Shown: positions 32,246-42,699 of the stretch, one piece after another
How the letters are laid out: each line of letters begins with the position of its first letter
Numbering within the stretch: the first letter of the stretch is position 1
Source: Valencia hispanica
Taxonomy: Eukaryota > Chordata > Actinopteri > Cyprinodontiformes > Valenciidae
Assembly: GCA_963556495.2 (NCBI GenBank)
Contig: OY747712.1
Location: 9,543,581 to 9,607,580 of the forward strand
DNA length: 64,000 nt
Direction of reading: 5' to 3'
Program-made: the position numbers and the translations under genes
The notes under the pieces: generated by a model
Seen by the model: only the letters and a program-made list of their open reading frames with translations
Told to the model about the DNA's origin: nothing
Database searches by the model: none

Positions 32246-32925
32246 CAGAGGTCGCACTAACCCTTTTGTTATCTGTCATTTTGACCGACGGAGTCAAAAA
32301 ATTCCCGTCATAATTCATTTTTGCCTGTAAATGTTTAAAATAACATATTCAATGTATTTATTTTTTTATTAATATTCAATCCAAACAAGCTGAACAGAGA
32401 ACTATACACAAACAATTAAAATTAAATGATCAGTGAACAGTCTCACTACTTTTTCCTGCGCCGCATTGAACTGAAATGCGCACCCACTTGTGCGTAATCA
32501 AATGTTTCAGGTGGGATTGCTGCAGAGGTTATTGTTGGGTTTTTTTTGGGGGGGGGTTTGCTCACCTGAGTTTAGATGTGGCTCTGGAGGCTGAATACAC
32601 AATCTGCTGCTACACTGGAGACTGGAATTATAAGTGCCACTTCAGCCAAAGCTTTGAAATCAAAGAACATTTCTCCAACTGAAGTGATCAGAAGTCATAA
32701 AGACTCTCTGAACAAGTTATTTCCTGATCCACAAGTTATCGCTTCATCTGGAGGAAATCCTGCACCATGCACTACGACAAAAGAGTTTTTGGAGTGTGTG
32801 TGTAACCAGCCGCACCTGTCACAGTCACGTTGTAAACCCTCTGTAACTCTTCAACAGGCTGTCAGCTCCCCGTTAGCGAGATGTATTGCGTACAGGGTAC
32901 AGAACTCAGCTCTTTCTTAACTGTA
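32246..32925 (-). mobile_element. hAT-type element, truncated copy of the 45148 family
   Basis: It begins CAGAGGTCGCACTAACCC, matching in reverse complement the right terminus of the element at 45148-46013. Similarity continues for nearly 700 bp: 'aagctgaacagagaacta', 'ttgtgcgtaatcaaat', 'ctggagactggaatt' and 'gatcagaagtcataaagactctctgaac' all have partners in the same order. The distal terminus is missing, with the match lost near 32925. Open frames inside (32576-32920) are not conserved between the copies. Confidence 0.8.
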
Positions 32926-33344
32926 GTAATTTCAGTTCAGATGAACCAGAGAGATATCTACTACAGACTGCATTCACGCAGAGATTTGGAGTTGCGAGGA
33001 AGAAAGAGAACCACTAAGAGACACTAAACACCATTGCTGGAAATTTTGAAAATGAATGGGGATAAAAAACATATCATTTCATGGGTGCAGTTTAGTCGGG
33101 AACAGAGCTGTAAACTTTTGAAGTCTACACAAAATTGGCCACTCATTTAATAATATTCTTCACCTAATACAGAACTAAATTCAGTGTACCAGTGAACAAA
33201 TCCTTGACAGAACCACCCAATGATTCAGTGATCTGTCATTTAGTTACATGGCATAATTAGTTCGTAATTGTTGGCTCTCGTCCTCCGATTGTAGTAGTTT
33301 TTCTAATTCTTTTTTATGTAGCGCATTATTGCCACCAATTGGCC
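32926..33344. other. Unassigned intergenic sequence
   Basis: AT-rich, no feature recognised. Confidence 0.35.
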
Positions 33345-33821
33345 GTTTAAAGGAACACGGGGCAGAATGAAGAAACAAAACTCACCAACGACGCGGCCGT
33401 CGCTGCCAGTAACTGCAGCCAGCCGCACGGGAGTGCACACAAACGCTTCACAAAAAAAACATACCTCTTCACAGTGACATACTTCTTTTTCTTAGTGCCA
33501 CTTTTTAGTGGGCTGTGAGTCGTTTCCCAGTTGCAGAAGAATCCATTCTCACAATTGAATCAATGGAGGTCTGCGACCATTTTTCTTCCTCTTTTAAAGC
33601 TGTCAGAGGGGGGAATGTGGGGGTGTGTTCTGGAGGACAATGACAGCTCGCTTAATCTGACACTGAAACATGGACAGTGACCAAAGCGACGTTGGCAGTT
33701 TTGCGACTGATCGATCTGATCAACATTTATCTGTTTTGAACGTTAGCCTATGTTAGCATCACCACTCAGAGACTGGACTCCTCCTGTCTCCCTCTGCCTC
33801 AGCAGCGCCGGGCTTGGGCGG

Positions 33822-33834
33822 CGCTGACTCAGCG
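33822..33834. promoter_or_regulatory. MARE/AP-1-like site in the left foldback arm
   Basis: CGCTGACTCAGCG contains the 11-bp core GCTGACTCAGC of the Maf recognition element TGCTGACTCAGCA, with an embedded AP-1 site TGACTCA. Only the two outermost bases differ from the consensus. Function is untested. Confidence 0.4.
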
Positions 33835-33930
33835 GATCTCCTCCGTCGTCACAGGAGATAGAGGAGTAGAGGGAGGGTTTATGGAGCCCTGCGGCCGCGA
33901 GTCGTATCAATTAGAGCCACTGGCTCGGGG

Positions 33931-33943
33931 CGCTGAGTCAGCG
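33931..33943. promoter_or_regulatory. MARE/AP-1-like site in the right foldback arm
   Basis: CGCTGAGTCAGCG is the inverted partner of the site at 33822-33834 and carries the same 11-bp MARE core. Confidence 0.4.
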
Positions 33944-34409
33944 CTGCTGCTGAGGGAGAGAGAGACAGGATGGGTCCGGTCTGTGAGTGGTAATGCTAAC
34001 ATAGGCTAACATTCAAAACAGTATGTTAGCTATGCTAACTAAGTGCTAATGTGATAATAATGGTAACCTGAAAAACGCAATTCAACTCCAAACTCGCCAC
34101 GGGGCTGGTATGTCTAATAGTTTTATACCCAAACCAACGGGGCGTGTCTGTGAGACCATGGCTGCTGTGACACAGTCAATGCCTGTGACGTAAAGATGTA
34201 CCGCTCTCCACCAATCACAAAATTCAAATGCAGTAGCCACCGTTCAACCCTAAGGGGGCAGCACTAAGACGTTTTTAGACCAAAAAGTGTAGAATTAAAC
34301 AAGTTTACACCAAAATGTAAAAAAATCCCCAGAAACTGAAAGACTGCATTGGTAAAGACCCATTTATACAGTTTAGAAGCAACGTTTTGGGGGTTTAGTT
34401 ACTCTTTAA

Positions 34410-36074
34410 GTAGAACTTCCGTTTTAACATATTTCGTTGTGGGTTTTACTGTTGTGTTGTCAACCCTTCTGGGCCACCGTAGCAATAATTATGCAGGAAC
34501 TTTAATACTTGAAGCAACAATACACACCTAACATCAGTTAAGATGAATCTGATCAGCAAGTGTTAATGTATTATTGGTTGATAACATAATCATCTATTAA
34601 TGAAATGTAATATATTTGGCCATGTTCAATATAATAAAGCCAATAATGTGATCAAGTTTTTAAGCCTATAAAAATATCTTGATATAATTTGATAACGTTT
34701 GTAGGTCACCTAACCAATTCATCCAACCAATGCATCTCATAGAAATATATTTATCCATATATAAAATTAATGTAGTGTTTAGGTTAATGAAAAAAATTAT
34801 AAAGATTTTCTGTAACAAATGATTGTTAAATTGGGGCTTAAAACTATGACAGGACAGTGCTCTGTTATCACAAATCTATGAGTGACGACTACGCCAAGTT
34901 CAGGACCAACTACCGAGATCACTTTCATCCAATCCATACTTTGATAACTTTTATGAATGCCCTTATCAAGCTTGTCAGCTGGGTTTGTGTTATCAGCAGA
35001 GGCGGTAATTTAAAGCGGAGTGTCGTCTGCATCGCTAAAAAACGGGTGCACCTCTTCTAAAACCAAGCAGCTTATGCTAGACATGCAAGCTTGACTCAAA
35101 TAAAAAAAGGTTACCCATTGCTGATCTGTTTGTGTACCAAATGGGTTCATTCCTTGAATGTGTGCTGCCCTTTTCTACTCAGGTTAGAAGTCCTGACTTC
35201 CTGCAGCAAGCAGACCAAGTAAACCCTAAAAGGCGAGCCTTTAATAGTCCTGAGTAGGATCAAAAATCGTATCTATCATCACATCTGTATAGTTATTATG
35301 TTTTTATTTCATGTTTTAATTTGAATGTTTGATTGTTAAAGAGGAGATCTAGCATCTCCTCGATATTTCGGTCTTATTTTGATTGAAAAACACACATTTT
35401 TCTGTCCTCTTTAGGAATATTTCTTCTTTTTTTAAGTCTTACTTGTGGAAATTTCCCAGCCTTAATTACAAAAAATATACAGGAGTTAGAGGCCAATGAG
35501 AAACCAACCATAAACGATCCTCCTGCATCAATCAGCACAGTGATTTCTGTTTCATGGCTGTGTCATAATGTACCATGAGACAGGGCTCCTGGAGGAGTTC
35601 TGCCTGAAGATCTGAAGCAGCAGGTCATTAACGCCGTGCAGCTAACAGAGGCTGAGCCATGAAGCGCTTTAATTAGGGTCGTACTCAGGAGTTGCTCAAA
35701 GGCAGTTGTCACTTTAGGAGAAATCAGTTAATGGGAACTTTTTTCTGTTTCAGCCCACGTTTCTGTTGCAAGCTGGTGCGGTGCATTGTCGTCATGAAGG
35801 CCAAGACTTTATTTAGCCAGTATCTGTTAAACTCCATGTTCTTGGTGGATGGCGGTCTTGACAGAAACGCTTCAAAGGGTCCAGCTAATGCAAGTTTGAT
35901 CCGTTTTAGTGAAGCAGGTGGGACTACAGCGTCCCGGACAACTGCTGCAACCTTCTCAGAGTTTCACATTAAAACAACAAATAAAGAAAGCGAGGACATT
36001 TTAATTAGAAGTCACATGCATTTGTTTTCAACCCCCCTTTACTCTGATATCCTAAATACAATTTCATGCAACCA
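34410..36074. other. Unassigned intergenic sequence
   Basis: About 1.7 kb. The plus-strand open frame of 128 codons at 35692-36078 and one of 67 codons at 34857-35060 show no domain I recognise. No clear repeat family. Confidence 0.35.
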
Positions 36075-36078
36075 TTAA

Positions 36079-37260
36079 AGCTGCAGTAGGTAACTCAGAG
36101 AGGAGAGCAGACTTTGCTTGAAAATTTAAACCCAAACAAGCTTCACATCCCTCCCCCTCCCTCTCCGATGCACTCAAGCCCCGCCTCCAATGCCCTCCTC
36201 CCTCCTTTCGGCTGCGCTACTGCCGTAACAACTGCCAAAGATAATCAGCTGATGCGAGTTGAAGCAGCAAAGTGACGTAAGCAACATGGAGTGCGAACCA
36301 GGAAGAGCAAAAAAAATATATCACCTCCGCACAGTTAGAAAAGATGTTGTCTATACCTGAGCTAAAAAGTCTTCCTTACATGTCAGCTGGTTCTTAACAT
36401 TATTCTAAGTTCATAAAGAGCACATGAAGTTAGACAACATTACTGTTGTAAATAATCAATATTGCTGGCCAACAAATGAGCGGACATAAATCTTGTCGAC
36501 ATTAACAGTAATCTAGGGCAATATTTACTTAAATACAGTAAAGTCAACAAAGGAAAATTTAAAAAAACCACTTATTTCAGTATTCTACGTTTTGGAGAAA
36601 CACATTTTCGTGAATATTTCCTAACAGTAAGCCACATATGACAACATTAGCTGTGAGTGCACGGATGATCGCACGCGCTGCGGAGGTTTACTGTAATACC
36701 ACCACCAAAAAAACAAAACAAAAATTTATCAAGCAAGGGTAATTACCTGTCAAGCAGAAACATTGCCAACTCGGAATCGGTTTTAAACGCTTTCAGGTCC
36801 CGTAGCTCCCTCCACCTCTCAAAGGCTACGCCAATATTTACCCTCGTTTTATCTCGGGCTCGGTCAACTTCTTTCTTCTTAGTGTTTTTGTCCTCCTCGG
36901 TCATCTTCTTTTTTGTTATCTTAGCCGTATATGCTGTTGTTGGCAGCGGCGGTACGGGCAGCTTCTCTTTAGGTGACTGTTGCAGCCGGTTGCGTAGCGA
37001 AGCGAGGGGCGGGTCGCGGTGTGTGTGAGGAGTGATAGACAGATGTCAGACAGTCCATCAGACGCTGCTCTGGCTCTGATTGGCTGTTTTCTACCGGGCG
37101 CGGTGGATTATTGCAAATCGCAGTAGGGGCTGTAGGCGTGGCCAATTGAGCTGCTTTTTTTAAATCAGATAACAAATCTCATTTACTACTTTCAGGACAT
37201 ATGGACAGTTTTAGGAAATATCACAAAAAGTTACTTTTATTCAAGTTACCTACTGCAGCA
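36079..37260. mobile_element. TTAA-flanked element, 1.18 kb, carrying an exon-like segment
   Basis: TTAA occurs at 36075-36078 and 37261-37264. Inside, AGCTGCAGTAGGTAACT on the left is mirrored by TGCTGCAGTAGGTAACT (reverse complement) on the right, a 17-bp inverted terminus with one mismatch. The combination is typical of piggyBac-like, or alternatively Kolobok-like, non-autonomous elements. There is no transposase. The outer termini share AGCTGCAGT with the left end of the MITE at 63480-63890. Confidence 0.8.
36747..36904 (-). other. Exon-like coding segment inside the TTAA element
   Basis: Minus strand, from an ATG at 36904. A 52-codon open segment includes DKTRVNIGVAFERWRELRDL and, further on, KTDSELAMFLLD. 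It ends in CAG followed directly by GTAATT, a good splice donor. The frame also extends upstream of the ATG for about 30 codons without a stop. Codon use looks protein-like, with charged amphipathic content. I recall similar peptides as recurrent first exons of predicted teleost proteins, which would fit exonisation of this repeat, but I cannot verify it here. Confidence 0.5.
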
Positions 37261-37299
37261 TTAACCTTCGGGAGTCATTAAATAGTAAATGAAGTCTGG

Positions 37300-37672
37300 T
37301 TGCAGTCTAAATCCAGCTGACCTGTGATGGCTACAGATGTTTGTCTGATCACAGGCAAGATGAAGATCAACCAACATATCAACTAGCCAAGAAGAGCATT
37401 AACCAGAAGCAGCGAAGGGACCAACTGTAACTTTGGAGGAGCTGCAGAGTTACAGATACATTTTACGGAAGAATGGCAAAATCTACGAAACAAGATATGT
37501 CATTTGCAGTCTGCCATGAGCCAGGAAGATTCTCAAAACTAAAACTGGTGGTGGCAGCATCATTCTGTGGATATATTTTTCTTCATCAAAGACAGGGAAG
37601 TTGGTCAGGAAGTTGATGGAAAGCTGGAAGGAGTTAAATACAGGGCAGTTGTGACAGGAAAACCTTTTAAAG
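37300..37672 (+). mobile_element. Tc1-like element remnant, first piece
   Basis: Degraded Tc1 coding sequence. Near 37540-37665, 'aaactggtggtggcagcatc', 'ttcatcaaagacagggaagt' and 'aaatacagggcag' are the blocks around the GGGS and NxKxY motifs of the catalytic core. The frame is broken and continues at 37886. Confidence 0.65.
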
Positions 37673-37885
37673 CATGATTGTCCACCTCCAGTTCTCAAGG
37701 GTCGGAGTCCTGCCAGTTTCAGATGTCTCTGCTCCAACACAGCTGAAAAAAATGATCCAACTACCTCCTCAGTTCTACAGAGACCTGCTAATCAATCGTC
37801 GTTTGATTCAGGTGTGTTGAACCAGGGAAAGAACTACAACAGGCAGGATATCGGCTCTTGTGAGAACTGACTTTGGACACCACTG
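37673..37885. mobile_element. hAT MITE nested in Tc1
   Basis: About 213 bp with ends of the form CATGATTGTCCACCTCC and, inverted, CAGTGGTGTCCAAAGTC. The interior has 'cagatgtctctgctccaacac' and 'gattcaggtgtgttgaaccag'. This is the palindromic organisation of a common teleost hAT MITE, also present at 38178-38405. The 8-bp duplication is not clear. Confidence 0.65.
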
Positions 37886-37981
37886 CGTTAAGAGCTGGAA
37901 AGGATCTGAGTCTGGGCCAGAGGTTCACCTTCCAACAAGGCCTTAAACAAACAGCCAGATCTTCAATGCTATGTTTTAGAC
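37886..37981 (+). mobile_element. Tc1-like element remnant, second piece
   Basis: 'gtctgggccagaggttcacc' and 'ttccaacaaggccttaaaca' match the QQDNDPKHTA region of Tc1 (here decayed to QQGLKQTA). It is interrupted at 'gttttaga' by the hAT element and resumes at 39175. Confidence 0.65.
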
Positions 37982-38177
37982 CAGGATCTGTAATCCTAAC
38001 AATCCAAAGAGCCATTTTTGCCCTCAGTTCAGCTCAAATAAAGTTTATTTATAGCCACTACTGTGACATGACCTTCTGAAAAAGACAACTAAGAATTTCT
38101 AATAAATAATCTACTAATGGAAGTTTGTTGTCCTCTTTGAGGGACAACCATTTTATTTCTATTTTTAGGTTTTAAAT

Positions 38178-38405
38178 CAGGGGTGCGGGACTTCAGTCCT
38201 CGAGGGTCGGGGTCCTGCAACTTTTAGATGTATCCCTGGTCCAACACACCTGAACAAAGTGGCTGAATTACCTCCTCAGCATGCAGTCAAGTTCTCCAGA
38301 GTCCTAATAATGACCTGATTATTTGACACAGCTATGTTAAAGCAGAGAGACACCAAGTTGCAGGACCTAACCTTGAGGACTGGAGATGAACACCTCTGCA
38401 CCGCG
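38178..38405. mobile_element. hAT MITE with perfect 8-bp duplication
   Basis: A 228-bp element starting CAGGGGTGCGGGACTTC, with inverted similarity at the right end ('ctaaccttgaggactggaga'). Both flanks are TTTTAAAT (38170-38177 and 38406-38413). It is the same family as 37673-37885. Confidence 0.8.
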
Positions 38406-38482
38406 TTTTAAATGAAGAAGAACATAAGATTATTGCAAAAAGAGGGTGGGTATATTTACTTCTGTTTGACAAAAGCACATAA

Positions 38483-38965
38483 GGCATGTTTCCACTCTCG
38501 GAACTTCAGGGTAATCTGACTGGACCTTCCTGGTATGCGCGTGTCTCCACTGCATCGGGCCGGGCCGACAAGGCTGTTTTTTGGGGGCCATTTCAGGAAC
38601 CAACTGAGTTATCAGTATGGGGGTATTTACTCTGAAATGGCCAGGTAGAGTTCCTGAGTGGGAGCTGTGGTTTCATCGCGCTGATGGGTCATAATTCAGA
38701 GGGAAATAAGCAGGCGTCGCCAAACAACTGGCTTTGTAAAAACAAGAAGAGTTAGTGGCGAAACAGTTTATAACAACAGCGAACAGAAAAGCAGCAACAA
38801 GCCCTGCTTCTTTCAAAGTTGATCTCTTACTTCTGCTGCTGTGGGTGTCTTTTTGTGCTGATTGTGTATGGGGACACAGCGGCTGAAAGAAGCAGGCCGA
38901 CAGATTAACCAATCAGAAAAAGATCTGGTGAAATTTTCCTGAAATTCCGATAGTGGAAACGCACC
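38483..38965. mobile_element. PIF/Harbinger-like MITE
   Basis: The left end GGCATGTTTCCACTCTCGGA is mirrored by the right end, GGTGCGTTTCCACTATCGGA in reverse complement, with further matching (ACTTCAGG/ATTTCAGG). The flanking trinucleotide is TAA on both sides (38480-38482 and 38966-38968), the 3-bp TWA duplication of Harbinger elements. The 79-codon minus-strand frame at 38673-38912 has no domain. Confidence 0.75.
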
Positions 38966-39174
38966 TAATATGTTCAAACTGGTTAGAAAAGCAAACAGGC
39001 TGCCTATAGTTTCCATCCTAATGAAAAGAAAGTTTTACTTTTTTAGCAATTACAGAACTTGCATCTGTTGTTATATCTATATTTGAAAACTTTAGTTGAT
39101 TCTTTATCATTTTTAGCCACAGTTATTAAGAGCCCTTGTCCAAAGAGCCACAGACTGCAGGTTGCAGACCCCTG

Positions 39175-39310
39175 GCTTAGATCAAAGCATATTCATGTTG
39201 AAATGGCCCGGTCAAAGTTCAGATCCAATTCCAATTGAGAATCAGTGGTGTTTGTTCGAAAAACGAATTATGGTTCCTCACACAGGATGAAGGTCCAACA
39301 TCAATACTTC
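39175..39310 (+). mobile_element. Tc1-like element remnant, third piece
   Basis: One frame reads MLKWPGQSSDPIPIENQW, a decayed WPSQSPDLNPIENLW motif of Tc1 transposase. It follows in order from the pieces at 37300 and 37886. Confidence 0.75.
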
Positions 39311-39471
39311 ATTTGTTTTAGGTAACAGTGTAAGCATGGAGCTCTTCCAAAGAACCACAAAGGCGACATCTTTTAAGTTTGAAGAAGGTATTTATGTAGA
39401 AACCAGGGATGGAGAACTTTTAATGAACATTTCGTCATGATCATTTGTTTTCATTGCATTATAAGAAGTGA
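39311..39471. other. Unassigned spacer
   Basis: Short AT-rich spacer; may contain the decayed right end of the Tc1 relic. Confidence 0.3.
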
Positions 39472-39475
39472 TTAA

Positions 39476-39946
39476 AGCTGCTCTTTGGAGTTTGCTGAGT
39501 GTGCTGCCGGGAGTGCACCATGTGGCCATTAGAGGAACTGCAGTCAGCAAAACGCTCACTCCCATGACTTATAGGCTAGTGCTCATTAGTCCGAGCTCTA
39601 CGACGGTCAGAGGCCATTTTTGCTCTTTTTGTAGGGCTGGACAGAATTCTTCTCTTCTTTGACTTACGTAGAGTTTGTGTGGGTGTCTGGACTGGCTAGC
39701 TTAGCTCACACGGCCTTCTCGTGAATACGCATAGATGGGTACGTACGTGCGTCATTAAGCCACAGATTGCGCACTCACAAGGTGGTACCGACCCGAATTA
39801 TCTCAAAATAAATGGAATTACAGTCTCTACATGCAACCACGGCAAAATGTACTAGATTCAATCGTATTGTTAGGACATGAAAAAACTGACTATAGATTTA
39901 GAAAACGGTTATTATAATTTTAACAAAAATATTACATAATGGAGCT
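39476..39946. mobile_element. Possible TTAA-flanked MITE, 471 bp
   Basis: TTAA at 39472-39475 and 39947-39950. The first bases inside are AGCTGCTC on the left and, inverted, AGCTCCAT on the right, so the inverted terminus is short. Interior GC content is higher than in the flanks. Weaker evidence than for 1052, 36079 and 63480. Confidence 0.4.
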
Positions 39947-40244
39947 TTAAACATTTTAATTAAATCTGTCACTGCATACGGTAAGAGCCCAGTAAACCCA
40001 AACACTGTCGTAAAAGTAAAACGTGCCCATTATCAAAAAGCCTGTTTTGGTACAGCAGTTCTATAAAGTGGTGCAGCAACACAACTAGCGGTACACAATG
40101 ATTGTCATGTTTTCAAATGTATTGATTTAATTTATGCTCCGATGATACCAACATTGGAAAAAAGATCAGAAAATGTAACTATCCCAAACCTGCCGGCCGG
40201 TTTGGGGTTTTGCAAACGTTATCGCTTATCGTTGTTCCACTCTA

Positions 40245-40865
40245 CCCTTTTTGAGCTGGAAAAGGATAGAGTGCTTTCTCCGGGTTGGGGATGAGGACCT
40301 GCCCCAAGTGGAGGAGTTTAAGTGTCTGGGAGTTTTGTTCACGAATGAGGGTAAAAATGGAACAGGAGATTGATTGGTGCTGCGTCTGCAGTGATGCGAG
40401 AGCTGTACCAGTCTGTCACGGTGAAGAGAGAGCTGAGCCAAAAGGGGAGGCTCTCAATTTAGCTGTCGATCGGATCTACATTGCTACCCTCATCTATGGT
40501 CAGAAGCTTTTGGTAGTGACTGAAAGAAGAAGATCCCGGATATGAACGGCTGAAATGAGTTTCCTTCCAGGGTGTCTGGGCTCTCCCTTAGAGAGAGGGT
40601 GAAAACTCGGTCATTCGGAAGGGGCTCAGGGTAGAGCCGCTGCTGTTCCACATCAAGAGGAACCCATTGAGGTGGCTCGGGCATCTAGAATCTCAGGGGG
40701 AATCGGAAGGCCTTCTCAGGCCAGCTGAGAAACATGGTCCTCACCTCACCAGAGAGGGATCCAGGAGGCCTCCTAACCGGCCCAAGTGGGAAGTCTGGGC
40801 CTCTCCCGGTCAGGCTGCTGCCCCAAAAACCCAGCCCCGGATAAGCGGAAGATGATGGATGGAAT
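40245..40865 (+). mobile_element. Rex3/RTE-like LINE, 3' end
   Basis: Plus-strand C-terminal RTE reverse-transcriptase remnants: FRVGDEDLPQVEEFKCLGVL, then KRELSQKGRLSI-type sequence in a broken frame. These are followed by an EMSFLPG..SGLSLRERV region, RWLGHLES and REVWASL, and the tail 'gataagcggaagatgatggatgg'. Many indels. It is the sense counterpart of the minus-strand pieces at 13618-14580. Confidence 0.75.
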
Positions 40866-42496
40866 TTCTTCCCTTGATGACGATAAACAGTACAATAACA
40901 ACCCATCCCTAGTAGGGACCGTCCCTCTATCCTGTGCATTTCCATATATCAGGCTCAGCTTAGATTGATAAAGAAGTTCACGGCACATTTTCAGTTTGTT
41001 AAAAAAACGTTTTAAAAACCATGCATTGTTTTCTTTACACTTCACCATTCTGCTCTACAGTTCAACCACATATAATCCAAAAGAAATATATTGACATTTT
41101 GAGGCTGTAATGTGACCTCTCGGCTTCTGATAGCTAGCTGAACCAATTAAAAGGAGGGATTTGATTTTATTAGGTAGGAGGAGATATTCTGAATCGACTG
41201 AATGACGTAAAAGTGACTCCAAATGTCTTCAAGGAGCTGTCATTTCTTCTAGTTTGAATCAAGAGTTTTTGATGCAGAGAAGGGCCGTGTATTTAACAGA
41301 TAATTGATGAATATTCACCAAATCAGTCTTCCAGAGTTTGCCCAGCCTCTAATCAAAAAGCATGGTGGGCATCTTGAGTAATTGAAGCATAGCTAATTAT
41401 TTGGTGATTAATAGCTTGGCGCTGACATGCATAAATGGGGGTGAAGGAGGGAGAAGACAAAGACCCCGCAACGTGCTGTGACGCACGTCCAAGGCCGAGG
41501 AACATCGTCGAGAAAACGCTAGTACAAAAGACGTCTAATTAGTGGGAAAAAAGCTCATCCCTGTGTGTGTGCTAATAAGTGATGGTGTTAATTAGGTTTG
41601 TCCAGGCATATGGAGATTTGCTCTCCGGATTTACATAGCTGGGAATGATGACGAGGAGGGGAGGCAGATAGTTTGTGGCCTCTTATTTGAGGACAAATGC
41701 TCTGTGATGAGAGCATGAGAGCTCTGCTCTGTGTTTGGTTTAATAATTTTCAGCTAAAGGTCATCTGGGGTTTGTAAAGGTCACAGTTTTGTTCCCCCCT
41801 GACACTCAGGTGACTGGAGGATGACAGGTTTTCACACTCCACTCTGCAAGTGGCAGCGAGATGAAAGGACATTAATTACCGACATCCTATTGGAACAAAT
41901 ACTTTTCTTATTCAAATGAAGGTCGGCCGTTTTCTCATCTGCACGCGTGCCGAACAAAGCAGCATTAAAACACCAAGACAGAAGAGCTGCAGCTTTATCT
42001 GAGGATGGAGAACCTAACAGATGGTTCAAGGGGGAACCGGAGAGACTCCCCTAGCATCCTCCAAACTCGCTCCTCTGTTGCTTTCTGGGTAACTTTATCT
42101 ACAGGTGAAGACACATTTCAATAAGCAACGACCTACAGCTTATAGTTCTGGAAAAAAAATATTATTAGTGTGACAGAAGGCTAACTGAATGAGAGTTGGT
42201 TGCTCTGATGTAAGATTTGGAGAAGGTCACACATCTGGGGACATCTGGGTTCCTTAATGTACATTTTAAAATAGGGAATATTGCAGTTAGCAGTGGATTT
42301 ACAGATGTTTCTACAGTTAACAGGTTTCAAATATGGAACCTGGAAAAACCAGAAGCAGGAAGGGAAGGAGAGACACAAAGAAAGAAGGGAGGAATTAAGG
42401 ATACGAGGATAGAAAAAAGGAAGGACATGAAATGAGGAAGGAAAGATACAAGAAAAAAGGCTTAAAGGAAGGATATATGGAAGGAGAAAAGAGAGA
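40866..42496. other. Unassigned, CNE-like in 41280-41800
   Basis: No exon recognised. The middle is rich in TAATTA/ATTA cores (CTAATTATTTGGTGATTAAT, TCTAATTAG, GTTAATTAGG) in otherwise unique sequence. Minus-strand frames at 42181-42645 are produced by the adjacent microsatellite. Confidence 0.3.
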
Positions 42497-42628
42497 TAGG
42501 AAGGAAGGAAGGAAGGAAGGAAGGAAGGAAGGAAGGAAGGAAGGAAGGAAGGAAGGAAGGAAGGAAGGAAGGAAGGAAGGAAGGAAGGAAGGAAGGAAGG
42601 AAGGAAGGAAGGAAGGAAGGAAGGAAGG
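42497..42628. repeat. (AAGG)n microsatellite, about 33 units
   Basis: Perfect AAGG repeats preceded by a purine-rich degenerate flank from about 42350. It has the same motif, on the opposite strand, as (TTCC)n at 6706-6825. The KEGR and LPSF open frames derive from it. Confidence 0.98.
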
Positions 42629-42699
42629 ACATAGGCAGAAAACATTTAGACAATGAGACAGAGAATGACTATTGGAAATATAATTTTTTCTGTAATTTT

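Larger units (their letters stand above)
33731..34021. repeat. Foldback (inverted repeat with about 80-bp arms)
   Basis: Left arm from 33731 (CTGTTTTGAACGTTAGCCTA) and right arm ending 34021 are inverted copies, about 90 percent identical over the outer 50 bp. Similarity continues inward through TCCTGTCTC, CCTCAGCAG and CGCTGACTCAGCG with one interruption. The central 90 bp or so is GC-rich, including a GCGGCCGC. Confidence 0.8.
33345..34405. mobile_element. Possible TTAA-type DNA element, class uncertain
   Basis: The right end (34380-34409) has the form GGGGGTTTAGTTACTCTTTAA, typical of teleost TTAA-flanked elements. A partly similar TTAAAGGAACACGGGG occurs near 33348. The inverted match is weak, so the pairing is tentative. 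The interior is more GC-rich than the flanks and contains the foldback described separately. Confidence 0.35.
37982..39174. mobile_element. hAT-type non-autonomous element, itself host to two MITEs
   Basis: The left end CAGGATCTGTAATCC with AATCCAAAGAGCCATTT is mirrored at the right end, which reads CAGGGGTCTGCAACCTGCAG with GGCTCTTTGG in reverse complement. Flanks TTTTAGAC and GCTTAGAT agree at 5 of 8 positions and match the interrupted Tc1 sequence, so they are an aged target duplication. About 480 bp remain after removing the nested elements at 38178 and 38483. Confidence 0.65.

Noticed and set aside
33345..34405. A single well-defined TTAA transposon enclosing the foldback
   Set aside because: The right terminus is convincing, but the left partner matches only a few bases. 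Kept as a low-confidence feature and not a finding.
35692..36078. 128-codon plus-strand frame
   Set aside because: No recognisable domain, and it ends at the boundary of the TTAA element. Treated as chance.
37673..37885. Exact 8-bp target duplication for this hAT MITE
   Set aside because: The flanks TTTTAAAG and CGTTAAGA agree only in the middle, so the duplication is not convincing although the element is.
42181..42656. Open frames of 154 (minus) and 74 (plus) codons with LPSF or KEGR repeats
   Set aside because: Produced by the (AAGG)n tract on both strands.
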